Assembly: GCA_025399215.1 (NCBI GenBank)
Contig: MU621180.1
Coordinates: 1-60,334 of the forward strand
Source: Globomyces pollinis-pini
Taxonomy: Eukaryota; Chytridiomycota; Chytridiomycetes; Rhizophydiales; Globomycetaceae
Reading direction: 5' to 3'
Length of the DNA stretch: 60,334 nucleotides
This document shows, piece after piece, positions 12,167-27,956 of the stretch; the first letter of the stretch is position 1, and every line of letters starts with the position of its first letter. The translations under genes were made by a program, and so were the position numbers. The notes under the pieces were generated by a model. It was not told where the DNA came from and searched no databases. It worked only from the letters and a program-made list of their open reading frames with translations.

Positions 12167-13048
12167 TTACAAATATATGATCGTTCTTTTATCATTTGGG
12201 ACTTCCAAGCTACCAAATCCCCAAGGATATTCACGTAAACCAGTATAAAAGTTACCATCATTTTGAACAAATACAGTGATAGTACATAACTTGGATTCTT
12301 CGATATTCATCTCCACCACCCACAAGTCCATTTGTATCCCATTTACAATAATGGATCTAGATAATCGTGCTTGATGTTGGATTGCAAATGTTGGTAATCT
12401 TTTACCTTCAATGATATTGATTTTACTAATTGATATTTGAACATCAAAATGTTGTGAAGGTAATTTAAAAGAGTTTTTGACCCATACACCTACTCTAACA
12501 ACTTGAGTTCCAGATTCCTCATTCATATTTGACCATGCAATGGTAACATTTTGATTTGTTTTGATTTGTTCAATATCACGTAATCGTAGGAGATGAGATT
12601 CACTGTAGAATAACTGACCAGATGCAAAAGGGATAGTTTGAATAGAATTTCCAGATATGAATTGCTTTGATGGGCCAGATGATACTTCCAATAACAATGG
12701 TTTGTCTTTTCTAAATTTCATATCTTTTGCAAGCACACGATCAGTTATGTAAAAATCCCAAATATTATTTGAGAAACATAAAGAAGAGTTTAAAGATTTC
12801 TTTTGATTTACAAAAGTAATGAAAGGTGAAGTTTTAGATTGTGATTTTACCCAAATACCTGCTTGAAAGGTTAAATGATTATAAAAATCATTTCCATTCT
12901 TTGCCGAGTAATCAGTCCAAGCAAGTTGAAATGGTTGAGAAGAATTGATAGAAGGAAATATCCAAGATTTTGGAGTATTTTTTAATAATTGAGGACAAGA
13001 GAAAGAAAGAACGACATTTAAACAGAAATGAAGATAGAATAGAATCAT
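12167..13048 (-). CDS. secreted or surface protein of unknown function
   Basis: About 293 residues from an ATG at 13046-13048, giving MILFYLHFCLNVVLSFSCP, a good signal peptide with likely cleavage after the cysteine region. The frame stays open 19 codons further upstream, but the internal ATG gives the cleaner secretion signal. The mature part is rich in Ser, Asn, Ile and Phe, has two similar IWV(K)S / VWVKN-type strands (AGIWVKSQSK and RVGVWVKNSF) and ends YPWGFGSLEVP. This suggests a beta-sandwich with two related halves. No catalytic motif is visible and I do not recognise the family. No intron was needed. Confidence 0.6.
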   Translation of the reverse strand: MILFYLHFCLNVVLSFSCPQLLKNTPKSWIFPSINSSQPFQLAWTDYSAKNGNDFYNHLTFQAGIWVKSQSKTSPFITFVNQKKSLNSSLCFSNNIWDFYITDRVLAKDMKFRKDKPLLLEVSSGPSKQFISGNSIQTIPFASGQLFYSESHLLRLRDIEQIKTNQNVTIAWSNMNEESGTQVVRVGVWVKNSFKLPSQHFDVQISISKINIIEGKRLPTFAIQHQARLSRSIIVNGIQMDLWVVEMNIEESKLCTITVFVQNDGNFYTGLREYPWGFGSLEVPNDKRTIIYL

Positions 13049-13279
13049 ATCAGAGAAATATGATGAGAAATGCAGAGTATTTAAGATCCAAAAGACAACG
13101 AACAACGAGCAACGAACATGTTCACAACGAATTCAAATCCAAACTTGATACAAACAGGAATTAATTCTGATATGCTTCAACATCCTTAAATGATAAACTT
13201 CACAGTGAGTTAAAATATCAGTTCAATTTCATTGAATTCAATTTGGAAAAGGTTTTTTCACTTTATCAAACGTTACCAA

Positions 13280-17004
<3,725 letters not shown>

Positions 17005-17114
17005 TATATCAACTTCAACTTTATTTTATCAATTTTTAGTTTAATTTGGATCATTGTACACGATTTGAACAAGTCCAGCTGTTATTATATCAATTCTAAT
17101 GTAAGAATGATTAG

Positions 17115-17978
17115 TTAGCTTACCATTTTTATATATTTTGCCAAGAACAAGATAGATAAACCACCGCCCGTGAAAGATGCGAAAATATTTGCAATTGTGA
17201 ATAAATCTGGAGCAGGAATGGTATTTATATAATGATCGGTAGGGATTTTGTATAAAATCAAATCATAATCAAAAAACAGATTAGAAGTTGGTACAATGAG
17301 TAAATAAACCATTAAACAGATATTGGCAATGATGATTCTTGTGATTGCAAACGTGACATTATCAAATATTTCCCAATTTTTGGATACTTGAGTTTTGTTT
17401 TTGTCAGAGATGTACTTTGTGAAACCCATGACAAGATGAAAAAATACGGGAATCAGAAACAAACCCAAGGATAATTGTAATATCGATTGTACAAATTGTC
17501 TCCAATAAAAATATCGTAATTGCTGGTCTCTCCAAAAAAATATTGGAGTTACACAGATAGTGAGATAAACTATAAATGCGCAAGAAACAATTTGAAGAAT
17601 TGCATATGGTTTTCGTTCGATTCTAGCTCTTAGCCATTCGGCAAATCTAGTTGTAGGAACTAAAGTTTGAATTGTTATCCAATACTTTAGAAACAATCCA
17701 AAAAGTGACAGAACAAGTATTGCGACAGACCATTGGATAATGATTAGCCATATAGTCAGTCCTATTTTTTGATCCACAAAAGTTTTAAATGAGTTTGATT
17801 GACTAAAATAGTAAAAACTTGCGATAGACCATGGAAAGATGGAGATTCTAATGATGAGTTCCAGATATCCTTTGTGGGAGAATATCAGTGAAGTTTTGTA
17901 GTAGATGAGATCTACTGTTAGTGATATCACGGTTAATGCTAGCGATAGTATGAAATTGATGTAGATAATGTGAATCAT
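17115..17978 (-). CDS. seven-helix membrane protein of unknown function
   Basis: Intronless frame of 287 residues starting MIHIIYINFILSLAL. About seven hydrophobic helices are spread over the whole length, with a basic loop after the third (AEWLRARIERKPY) and another before the sixth (KYISDKNKTQ). The last helix follows FASFTGGG and ends in KYIKMVS. This could be a seven-transmembrane sensor, but the DRY and NPxxY motifs of class A receptors are absent. It is convergent with PRP22 with 110 bp between stops. Function is not assigned. Confidence 0.62.
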   Translation of the reverse strand: MIHIIYINFILSLALTVISLTVDLIYYKTSLIFSHKGYLELIIRISIFPWSIASFYYFSQSNSFKTFVDQKIGLTIWLIIIQWSVAILVLSLFGLFLKYWITIQTLVPTTRFAEWLRARIERKPYAILQIVSCAFIVYLTICVTPIFFWRDQQLRYFYWRQFVQSILQLSLGLFLIPVFFHLVMGFTKYISDKNKTQVSKNWEIFDNVTFAITRIIIANICLMVYLLIVPTSNLFFDYDLILYKIPTDHYINTIPAPDLFTIANIFASFTGGGLSILFLAKYIKMVS

Positions 17979-18306
17979 TCAGAAACGCGAAAGGTTTGGT
18001 CCATCAATCTAAATAAATAGACTGGGTATTAAAGACATTTTATTGGGTATAGTAGACTATCCAAGTCATTATTGAAGTGTATGTATGTCAGTTGAAGATA
18101 CTAACATCATAACAACCTCTTCTTTTTCTAATCACCAATACTATTCCTGATATTAACTCAACAAGGAAACCTTCCTAATACTCATTCAACAGTGAATATC
18201 CACCCTTGCAACTGATTTATAGTGACCATCTCTTTCATTTTCCATTCTTTTTCTGTTGAATTTCTTCCTTTGCGTGTTCGCCTAAACTTTCCAAATTAGT
18301 TTCAAA

Positions 18307-20528
18307 ATGCACCCACCACCTCAATTTCAAAACCATTCAACCCATTTGAATGAAGAATCTTACAAGAAAATGTATAACCAATCGGTGCAGGATCCTGATG
18401 CTTTCTTTGATAAAGTACTGTCTAGTTGCTAATGGTAGATGGCTAAAGAATTATTACACTGGACCACGCCTTATTCAACCGTTCGAAATGGTTCTTTGAA
18501 AGTTGGAGATGTCACTTGGTTCCTTGATGGACAGTTGAATGTATCTTACAACTGCGTAGACAGACATGCCCTTGCTACGCCGGATAAAGTTGCCATTATT
18601 TACGAAGCAGATGAACCTGGCACTTTTCAGAAAGTCACCTACCGACAATTGCTCATAAAAGTTTCTCAATTCGCAAACACATTGAAAAAATTTAACGTCA
18701 AGAAAGGTGATCGAGTGGCAATCTATATGCCAAATGTACCCGAAGCTGCTGTAGCAATGTTGGCATGTGCCAGAATTGGTGCTATCCATTCGGTTATATT
18801 TGCAGGTTTCAGTAGCGATGCCGTTAGGGATCGTATCCTGGATGCTGAGTGTCCTATTGTCTTGACTGCTGATCAAGGAATTCGTGGAGGAAAAATCACT
18901 CACTTGAAAAGTATTATGGATGCTGCATTAGACCAATGTCCATGTGTGAAAACATGTATTGTTTTCAAACGAACTGGAGATCCGTCAGTGAACTTCAACC
19001 CTGAACGAGATGTCTGGTGGCATGATGTTGTTGTAATTTTGAATTATTTTATGTTACTTAGGATAACCAACGAGCATATTGTGCTCCAGAACCAATGAAC
19101 TCGGAAGATCCATTGTTTATGTTGTACACCAGTGGTAGTACTGGTAAACCAAAAGGTTTCCAACTTGTTTGTTTATTTTAAATGTAGGTGTATTACATAC
19201 TCAAGCTGGTTATATTCTTGGTGCGACTTTATCGGCCAAATACGTATTTGATTTACACCCCAACGATGTACATGGTTGTATGGCTGACGTTGGGTAAGAT
19301 GAATGCCTATTTTATATTAGTTGGATCACTGGACATACTTATATTGTTTACGGTCCTTTATCCAATGGAGTAACCACTGTTATGTTTGAAAGTGTACCAA
19401 CGTATCCTAATGCTTCACGCTATTGGGATATGGTGGACACTCATAAAATCACACAATTCTACACTGGTACTTACTTTAACTAACATTTTAAGCTCCAACT
19501 GCCATTCGTGCACTTCGTCGTTTGGGAGATGACCATATCAAACCATACAAATTAGATTCTCTTCGAGTTTTGGGGTCTGTCGGAGAGCCAATCAACCCAG
19601 AAGCTTGGGAATGGTACAATCAAGTAGTTGGGAGAGAGCGATGTATGATTGTTGATACATGTAAACAAGTAATCGACTCTTATTTTAGATTGGCAAACTG
19701 AAACTGGATCCATCGTCATCACGCCAATTCCTGGAGTAACTCATACTAAGCCTGGTTCGGCTACATTTCCCTTTTTCGGTGTGTCGGTATCAATCTTGGA
19801 TCCTACCACAGGATCTGTTTTAGAAGGAAATGGTGTTGAAGGAGTTTTAGCAATCAGTGCCGCATTTCCATCCATTGCTAGAACCGTTTACGATAATCAC
19901 AAGAGATATTTGGATACATACCTCAAACCGTATCCAGGATATTACTTTGCTGGAGATGGTGCTCGTCGCGATGAAGATGGATATATTTGGATTCAAGGCC
20001 GTGTTGAGTAACCACTATAAATTCTTATCCTTAGTGATGTCATTAACATTTCTGGACATCGTTTGAGCACTGCAGAAGTTGAATCCGCACTCATTTTACA
20101 TCCACTTTGTGGGGAAGCAGCAGTTGTTGGAATTCCTGATGATATTTCAGGGTACGTTTATTTTTATTCTGACAGTTAAAGTGAAGCTGTTATATGTTTC
20201 TGTTCCGTCAAATCAGGTTATAGTGATATTAAAGAATTACAGCAATCATTAAGGATGGAAGTACGAAAACATATTGGACCATTTGCAACTCCTAAACGTG
20301 TCGTTATTGTCCCTGACTTACCTAAAACAAGGTATTGTAACTACTACATTGATATTTTAAAGATCTGGAAAAATTATGCGCCGAATTTTAAGAAAAGTTG
20401 CCGCTGGAGAAGTGACCGTGGAAGATTCCAAATCCGATGAAAAGATTCGAGAAAAATTGGGAGATATTAGTACATTGGCTGATCAAACTGTAGTTAAGGC
20501 TTTGATTGAAGCAGTCAGTTCTCAATAA
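18307..20528 (+). CDS. ACS: acetyl-CoA synthetase (AMP-forming)
   Basis: Converts acetate, ATP and CoA to acetyl-CoA via acetyl-AMP, supplying lipid synthesis and histone acetylation. About 650 residues from [15 protein letters not shown]. Adenylate-forming motifs occur in order: [11 protein letters not shown] (A3, split by an intron), [58 protein letters not shown], and the C-terminal [11 protein letters not shown] whose lysine is the conserved catalytic and acetylation site. At least seven introns are required. The first is only 24 nt (18415-18438) and the last joins R to SGKIMRR. The C-terminus is VSSQ with no obvious peroxisomal signal. Assignment is firm. Confidence 0.95.
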
Positions 20529-20700
20529 ACAGTTTTTGATTCTTTAAAGTTCGAATATTTTTAGAAAGTCGTGGAAATCAAAAACGGTAGACAAGAACTT
20601 AATTTTTACATTACGTTTATTCACGCTTAGGAACAATGTAAATAATGAAAATAGATACGTTAAAATTGAATGTTATTACAAGATCATGAAGGCATCCGAA

Positions 20701-22837
20701 TTACTTGTGTGGATTTAGAAAGCCTTTAACAGCCGCAGCAAATACGTGAGTACCTACGGAATTGAGAGGACTATAATCATAGCGTTCTAAGGCAGCTGGA
20801 TTTAGAGCAGGGTACAGGGATAGATAGTCAGCTTTTGGAATAAACTTGAGTCTAGAAGGAATTGATTGTAAACGCGAATGATCAGCATTTGCCCAACACC
20901 AAATATGAACTGGGGAAGGTACACCAGCAGCATGGGCATCATTTTGAATGGCTTCAATACAATTTCTAATTAAATCCATATAACCTTCCATGGTTTTCAA
21001 AAATACACTACGAGGGGCCATTTGAGCCAAAAATATAGTTTTTAAACGTTGATCCCATTCTGCAATTGAAAATGCAACAAAACAATGATGTTTTTCATCC
21101 GTATCAGCAGAAAACTTTGGAGGAGGAATGATTCCTTGAAGACCCAATCGTTGTAACCAAGGTGTCATTTCCTTTCCAGGATTACTTCTCCCCACTCCTT
21201 TATTACGATGACGTTTGTGTATCCAAGCAACCGTGATATATTTATTGCCTTCCAATACATTATTAAACAATACATCAATGACGGATGTTTGCCATAATCG
21301 TTCAATTTCAGCTTTGACGGTATTAAAACTATTGTATTTAGCTCCAACCATAATTGAAGGGACACAATATAATGATAATAAACAATCGAAAAATACATCT
21401 TGAATTCCTTGTAATACTTCAGCAGTCAAATCTTGAGCTCTAACCACTTTATAATGTAATTCTGCAGTACCGACTCTAATATGTGGTAAAGAACATGTAC
21501 GACGACCTTGTTCAAATAATTCTTTAGGTCTCCATTTGCCTGTACGTTGTTTACCACCTCCACCACATTCTGAACAAAACATATATTTGATTCCACAATT
21601 TGTACATACAAATTCTACTTTTATATCCGAAGAAACCAATTTGGATGATAATCCTCCATTACCGATTCTACAATGACATACTTCACAATCGATTGTTTTG
21701 ATTTCTCTTCGTTTACGTTTACCAAGTTCAGTTTCTTTTATTGGTTGGACATTTTCATCTAATAATTGACATTGACCACATAGAGCATGAACTGGAGAAG
21801 TATCTGCATCTGCAAAATAGGAACCTCTTATAAATGCAATTCCTAAATCTAGATTGCATGATGTACATCGAATACTATGTTGAACAGTCTTTCGTCTATT
21901 GATGACCGGTTCTATTCCAGATGTTTTACCACGTTTCGTTGGAGTTTTCATTGTTATTTTATGATTCATTGGTACCAATTGAGATGGATCGCATGACCAA
22001 TGTGAAGCACGTTCATTCATTGAATGACTATCAGCAATTGTTTTAGATGATAATAATTGTTCTTGTAAATGAATATTTCCCATACAATTGATATTGATAT
22101 TTGGATTTAAATCTTGTTCACGATGAGTTCCATTTTCATTCATCAATTTTTCATAAAATGATTCACTAAAAGTGTTTCTCCCTAGATAATGAATGGTCTC
22201 TAAAGCTGCTTGTGGATCAGGAGGAGTATATAGAATGTTTTGAACAGACGAATAGTTATTGTTTGAGCTTGAATAGAGTTCATTGGAAGGTAATAAATCA
22301 GTTGAGGATTGATATGGATTTAGATGAGTTGGATACATGTCAGTGTTTGATGATACTAATGTACATTAGAGAAGCAAATAAAAATACCAATGGTTTGACT
22401 ATCAAATCCAGAATTGAATGGTAACGTCAATTGACTCTCTTTACCATCAGATGGAAACTGATTATCATGGAATCCTTGTTTAAAGTGATGGTCAAACACG
22501 AATGGCCAAACATTATGATCTTTTGTGGTAGCAGAATCGGAAGTTTGAGAAATCAAAGCAGTCGAATTAGAATGATCCGATTCTACCATTTTTGTCCAAT
22601 CTACAGGTGCCAAATTACAATCTATCACATCAATCAAAATGAATAATCACCTTCCGAGTTTTCCATGGTACTGAATAAATCCGAGTGACTCGATGTACGT
22701 AAATAAGGTAGATTTCCATCAAAGAATGAATTATCATGAAACCCATTTGATTTGATTTCTTGCTTTACAAAACTATTGATGAGTTCATTTTTAACACGTT
22801 ACCGATAATCTCCTGAAGTCAACCCAGATTTAGACAT
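20701..22837 (-). CDS. cysteine-knuckle (zinc-binding) protein of unknown role
   Basis: Four exons joined by introns at 22773-22802 (30 nt), 22622-22650 (29 nt) and 22356-22387 (32 nt) give one frame starting MSKSGLTSGDYRF, about 680 residues. The first 250 residues are low-complexity (Asn, Ser, Gln) with a basic KRGK patch. Then come Cys pairs: CTSCNLD, CGQCQ, CEVCHCRIG, CTNCG and CSECGGGGK, probably two or three zinc-binding sites. The C-terminal 270 residues form a conserved-looking globular domain (VAWIHKRHRNKGVGRSNPGKE, split here by no intron; FLAQMAPRSVFL). The RHRNKGVGRS run superficially resembles the acetyl-CoA loop of GNAT enzymes (R/QxxGxG/A), so an acetyltransferase-like fold is possible but unproved. 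A nuclear regulatory role is a guess from the composition. Confidence 0.7.
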
Positions 22838-23368
22838 TTTTGAAAAAAGATTTTTTGGTAAGAATTGGAAAGGGTGGAAAACAATTTGTTGACTTGTATA
22901 ATGATCATGCTGTATTGATTTGTTGGTGTCTACCCAAACAAGGGAGCATCTTGTTTATTGTGGCAAAACAGTGAAATTTTCAAAAATGAATTAGTCGCGT
23001 TTTTAAACTATTTTGTATTGACTTATCAATTAGAAAACGTGGGAAATCGACATTTTTTTGAAAAAAAGTTTATGATGTTGGTAGAGTATGAGTTTGGGTC
23101 AGGTCACAGTTGTTTATTTATCAACGGTAAATAAATTGTCGACGTGAGTATGTTATCGTGGAAAGCTGCTCAAGTGCATGGAATCTAGGTTCCAAATACA
23201 TTGAAAATAGATTCCATACCTGTTTTGTCGTGGAACTCTACACAAATGTGGGCTTTTTTTTTAGATTTGTCCGGAACCAGGAATCATAAAGACGGTATAC
23301 AAAATATCTGAACTTACCAAACCATAATATTGAATTTATAAACTTTAAAATGATTGATATAGTATGAA
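22838..23368. other. intergenic, no gene seen
   Basis: About 530 bp between the start of the Cys-knuckle gene and the stop of the next minus-strand gene. AT-rich, with a nine-T run near 23252. No coding frame, RNA gene or clear repeat was found. Confidence 0.6.
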
Positions 23369-24605
23369 TCAATCCCTATTTATTAAGATTCGTTTAATAT
23401 TTTCCAAACACATCCAACAAGTCAAATCCTTTCGTTCCTGATCTAATCTACCCCAACGATCTGACAAATCATTGATTTTCTGTTGAACACCCTCTTCCAA
23501 AACAAAATCGGTCGGTAGTGGTACCAAATCAATCACATAGAATGATAATAATGATAAGTGAAATCGAAATGATCCAATATCCGTTTGATCATCATTCGAA
23601 TCTATCAATATAAATTAAATATAGTAATATTTACCATTCATATTAGAAATTAATGGTATAATAACCCCAAAGATATGTAATTTACAAAACTTTTTAATAG
23701 ATGGAATTCGATGTGATAAACTCTGACCAGTAATAAATCTACACTGTCGAATCAGTATATTATCCACCAATGCCAATCGAATCTTACCAACCCCAATAAA
23801 CTAAATTTGAGTCTTAAAAGATTTATACATTCAACAATTCAATTCTATGATAATAATCCAACATTTTGATACTTTGATAGATTGTTTCGGAATAGTGTAA
23901 TGGTGAGAGATGTGGAGATTCAAAGGTTGATAGCATACCAAACTAAAGAGTTTACTATAAATGTAATTACGATTTGTATAAATTGAGACAAGTAATACAA
24001 CTGTTTAGATTCAACTAAACGATCCAATATTTTCATTTGAGTATTATTGTATAAATGATCTCCACAAACACTTTTATAGAATGTATCATTTAAATCTAGA
24101 GTTTAAATTCAACATTCCACATACCAATATATTTTAATGCAACTTGCGATAGATCTTTCTGCAATAGGAATATAAAAAAATCCAACAACATTCTAGTCTA
24201 TCAAATCAATTCAGATTTCAATCATACTTTATCGTTAACTTGATGAAGTGATGGTATCAAATCAAGTATAAGATTCCAAAATGGTTTACGATTAGATTGA
24301 CATTCCCAAAGTCCTTTTACCACTACTATACCATAGACTTCAATCCAATATTGATACATCATTAATAACTCCATCACTTGTTCTTCCATAATATCATCTT
24401 GTAACATTAAATTAAAGATCATTTTGGATAATTTACTAATGTTGTTATTGATTACATTCTAATACATTGATGGTAGAGTTGATTTTTGGGATTGGAAATC
24501 TAGGATGGTTTGTTGTGCGATATGAAGGGTTGATTTTGTAATAGATACTTCAATTGCGTCTTGTTGTGAGACTGGTAATAGTAATCCTGTATTTGACATG
24601 GACAT
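23369..24605 (-). CDS. multi-exon conserved-looking protein of unknown function
   Basis: Starting at MSMSNTGLLLPVSQQDA, at least seven exons can be joined in a single frame through short introns, ending in a TGA at 23369-23371 (about 340 residues). The first intron is about 30 nt (near 24432-24461). A somewhat longer one (about 70 nt, near 24158-24228) precedes KDLSQVALKYI, and others of about 27-30 nt follow. The protein is mostly helical, with no signal peptide, zinc site or nucleotide loop. Recognisable stretches are LYNNTQMKILDRLVESKQLYY and DLTCWMCLENIKRIL at the C-terminus. Systematic frame restoration by GT-AG joins supports a real gene. I do not know the family. Confidence 0.6.
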
Positions 24606-24746
24606 TGGGTATTGATGAAAAAAAACTCAGAGTTGGATGGTAACTCGGATGTTGTTCATTAGATTGTTTACTCTAATCACAATGAAGGTCATTAGAATCA
24701 AGAACGACAGAAATTGAAATTACCAAAGAAATATTATATTCAAAAA

Positions 24747-26514
24747 TCATGCTTTTAAGAAATCACGTACGGTAACAATCCCAGTATCATCCCCACTAAT
24801 GAGTTTGGTATCCGACAACCACAAGGACGGAACACTGCCTGCATGCGACTCGATCGTATATAAACACTGTCCACTCTCGATATTCCAAATCTTGACTGTT
24901 TTATCTTGACTCCCACTGACAATACGAATGAGATCGGCATCAACACTCCAGACACCTTCGGTATGGCCAAATAGGGTTTTGATAACACGACCGGTATGGA
25001 AATCCCAGATTTTGATGGTATTGTCGAGTGATCCAGTGACGATTTGTCGGATATGTTGTTGACCAGGGGTATGGCGTGGTTTGAGGAGTGCAAGAGTTTG
25101 GATTGGACCGACGTGACCAGAAAACACTCGAATAGGTGTACGTGTTTCGATATCCCATAGAATCTAATATAAATTGTGAAATAAATTACCATTTTGTTAT
25201 CATCCGAGCATGACAAGAGTTCTTTCTTACCAGGCAATACACGAACTTTATTGACCCAATCACGATGACCAACGAGAGTGAACGAACATCCGGCCTCGAG
25301 ATTCCAAACACGGATAATACCATCTACAGATCCTGATGCCAATATTCGGTCAATGAAATGCACACATACAACGCCTTCGGTATGCCCCTCAATAACACGT
25401 ACACAGTTGAATGTCTTTAAATCCCAAATTCGAATCGTTTTGTCCATGGAACAACTAACAATTTTGGAATCATCGAATTGGACGCCTCGGACACATTTGG
25501 TATGACCTTTGAGAATTCCAATACACAGTCCTGTTTCTACATTCCATGCTCGTAAAGTGGTATCGAATGAAGCAGTAATCAATAATGATTTCGCATCATC
25601 GAAATAGATACCCATTACAGCATCAGTATGACCAATTAAATTCTTGGTACTAAAGGATGGTTTCCGCCAGTTACGAGCCACGACAGATCGTTCAGCAAAT
25701 ACTTGTTTCCAAGGTCGAACGATTTGGTTTTTAGTTGGTTTTTCGATTGGGATTGGTTTGAGTGGTGCAATGTTGAAGCATTTGGTGGATTCTTTGGAGT
25801 GTGATGGAAGTGGTTCGATAGATTGGTTGTCAGGACTGCATTTGAATCGTTTGTTGGGCGTGTTTTGTACTTCAGTATCTTTGCGTTTCTGTGCATGCAT
25901 TAATGGTAGCCCCCAACCTACGCTATTAGTCTTATTCTATTAGATAAACAAGTATTGATTGTCAAATGTTGAAAAGGTAAAGAACTTACCACAAGTTGTG
26001 CAAATGCGATCGATATGTTGATAACACATTCGTTTCCATAAAACATCATTATCACAAAGTGTATTCCAAGTTTTGGAGACTTGTGAAGTTCTACACAGGG
26101 AAGTAGCGTCCAAATAATGCAATACTTTGTAAGCTAAATCAGTGGGTAGTTTTGCAACGAAATCGACTTTAGTAAGAGTGACGAGAGTATCAGAGAGGTA
26201 AGATAGTTGAGGAAAACAGCAATGGTGTAATATTCCATCGAGAGCAAGAGTTTTATGTTTCCAAGGTAAATCCATGTAGATTGCCCATAGTTTTGATATA
26301 TTATTAGCTGTTTGAGTATCTAGATTTGATATTTTCTAGTCATTATTAATAAGAGAGAGTATACAGAATTTAGTAATAGAGATTCTTTGTTGAGTTGATC
26401 TGAATGAGAACCTTCATGCCTATAGCATTTGTGAGTATTTATATTTTCCATTTTGATATTATTCTTTTCAATTTTGATTTGGTTATTTTCGATTTTGATT
26501 AGGTTGTTTTCCAT
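24747..26514 (-). CDS. MET30: F-box/WD40 protein, MET30/sconB type
   Basis: Substrate receptor of an SCF ubiquitin ligase; in fungi Met30/sconB controls sulfur-metabolite genes through a bZIP factor. The chosen start (26514) gives MENNLIKIENNQ. A 29-nt intron (26336-26364) joins it to the F-box exon (FVAKLPTDLAYKVLHYLD, then LWKRMCYQHIDR). The next join gives CTTCGWGLPL, a Cys pair typical of sconB. Then ERSVVARNWRKPSF leads into WD repeats (FDTTLRAWNVETG, MDKTIRIWDLKT, VDGIIRVWNLEAG, LDNTIKIWDFHTG, QDKTVKIWNIESG). A further short intron near 25164-25190 sits in the fifth repeat (DDNKM / ILWDIETR). Seven or eight blades are visible. MET30 is favoured over CDC4 by the ARNWRK and CGWGLP motifs. 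Confidence 0.85.
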
Positions 26515-26672
26515 CTTGGAGGGAGAATGAAAAGAATGAAACAATGGCACCTTATGAGGTGAAAGCACATCATCAATCCTGCAAATTCATCATGAATTTA
26601 GTGCAACATGAACGTAATAGAATGCTGTGTAGAGTGTACACTCAATTATCAATATTAATACTGTCTTACATT

Positions 26673-26745
26673 AACTACACAGTTCATTCTGTACTATAGT
26701 AACTGCACCGTACTATAATAACTACACAGTTCATTCTGTACTATA
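26673..26745. repeat. 47-bp-period tandem repeat, two copies
   Basis: The 26-bp core AACTACACAGTTCATTCTGT plus ACTATA occurs at 26673-26698 and 26720-26745, with a related GTACTATAATAACT spacer. It lies between the MET30-like gene and the NDUFA4-like gene in AT-rich sequence (26515-26848) that otherwise holds no gene. Confidence 0.7.
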
Positions 26746-26848
26746 ATAACTATTAATAACAAAACATTATATCTAACAACTAGTTAACTAACAATACATT
26801 TGGCCCTTAAAAACTAAAAAACAAAAAGATTACAGAAAGTGACGTTTA

Positions 26849-27205
26849 TTAATGCTTACTAGCATAGTTCTCAAAGTAGGTATCCTTCACTGAAGTATCC
26901 TCAAACTAATGTTATTATTTACTATAATTTACCTTTTGACGAACTGCGAATAGTTTCAGGTTTCGATTCTGCGGCACATTTAGATATGGGAACGGATTCT
27001 TTTCTCTATTGGAGTAAACCTGGTTGTTAGTGATAAACAAATAAGTCAATACCATAGTAGGGTCATTAGCTAGGATATGACCAATATAGAAACCACCAAT
27101 TCCTAAACCAAAACCAACCGCACCAACAAGCAAACCCAAGGCAGGAATTCTTACATGACGGAGTAGTTTAGCATCACCAGGAAGAAAAGCGTGTGGAAAT
27201 TGCAT
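26849..27205 (-). CDS. NDUFA4 / MLRQ (B12D) family mitochondrial subunit
   Basis: A 98-residue inner-membrane protein of the respiratory chain family that includes NDUFA4 (complex I/IV associated). Three exons are joined by a 33-nt intron after NDPTM and a 27-nt intron after AVRQK. The combined frame ends FEDTSVKDTYFENYASKH and a TAA at 26849-26851. One transmembrane helix lies at about residues 20-45 (IPALGLLVGAVGFGLGIGGF), followed by NDP and the conserved NPFPYLNVPQNRNLKLF. Length fits the family (about 80-100). Which respiratory complex it serves in this organism is inferred only from relatives. Confidence 0.75.
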
Positions 27206-27956
27206 TTTTTAATTAATCTTTTAATGATGAGTTTTTGTTTAAATACTAACGTGGCGTGGCATATGACCTGATCTACACATGACCACTTTTGTCATTTTAT
27301 GCCCTTTGAAAGCCTTAAATAAAGTATCTACAACTAGAAATTAATAGTAAATCAATCAGTTTATGTGTTAGAAATTACTAGTGAAAAAAATAGGAACCGA
27401 TACCAATTATCTAGTAAAAACTGAAAATGTTTGTAGTACTATTAGTGGTATCATATTCTTGTGATGTACTTTTTCAATTCACGAGTGCGATTTCAACATT
27501 TTCAATACCATTGAGGTACAAACAGGTTTAAAAATTTGGGGATACAAATCAGACTATCAGTAATTCTGTGACATTTGTATTGTATGTTGATGATATGATC
27601 ATCTGTTAGGTTCCTATATATACCAAATAGTAAAACATCCAGAAATGGATTCGTGTGTCTAAATTCGTTTTGTGGTTACACGAGGTGCCATAACCTAATG
27701 TTAGTGAACTAAACGTTAATGTTTTCTATTATTGAAACGAATAGTATACACACAAGGAGATTTAAAGAAACAAAATAGTACCGATTTCTTCAAATCTACC
27801 ATCAAACACCGGTATCATACCACACTAATCTATTTCAACAGTAACAAATCCAAGTTGAAATCCAAGTTGTACCAATAAAACATGATGGCATTTCATTAAC
27901 TAATCAATACATTCGAACTTGCAAAGTTTTTCGTAACCGTTTTTTTTTTCTTTCCA
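27206..27956. other. intergenic with dispersed repeat copy A
   Basis: About 750 bp without a gene. The last part (27789-27932) is a repeat that recurs at 31418-31562. A T-rich tract (27942-27954) lies immediately before the ATG of the Crinkler-type fragment. Confidence 0.65.
27789..27932. repeat. dispersed direct repeat, copy A (about 144 bp)
   Basis: Nearly identical to 31418-31562 in the same orientation. Shared blocks include CAGTAACAAATCCAAGTTGA and TAATCAATACATTCGAACTT. The differences are a few substitutions and a 2-base change after the first 40 bp. It ends 24 bp before the ATG of the NTPase fragment. Confidence 0.9.
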
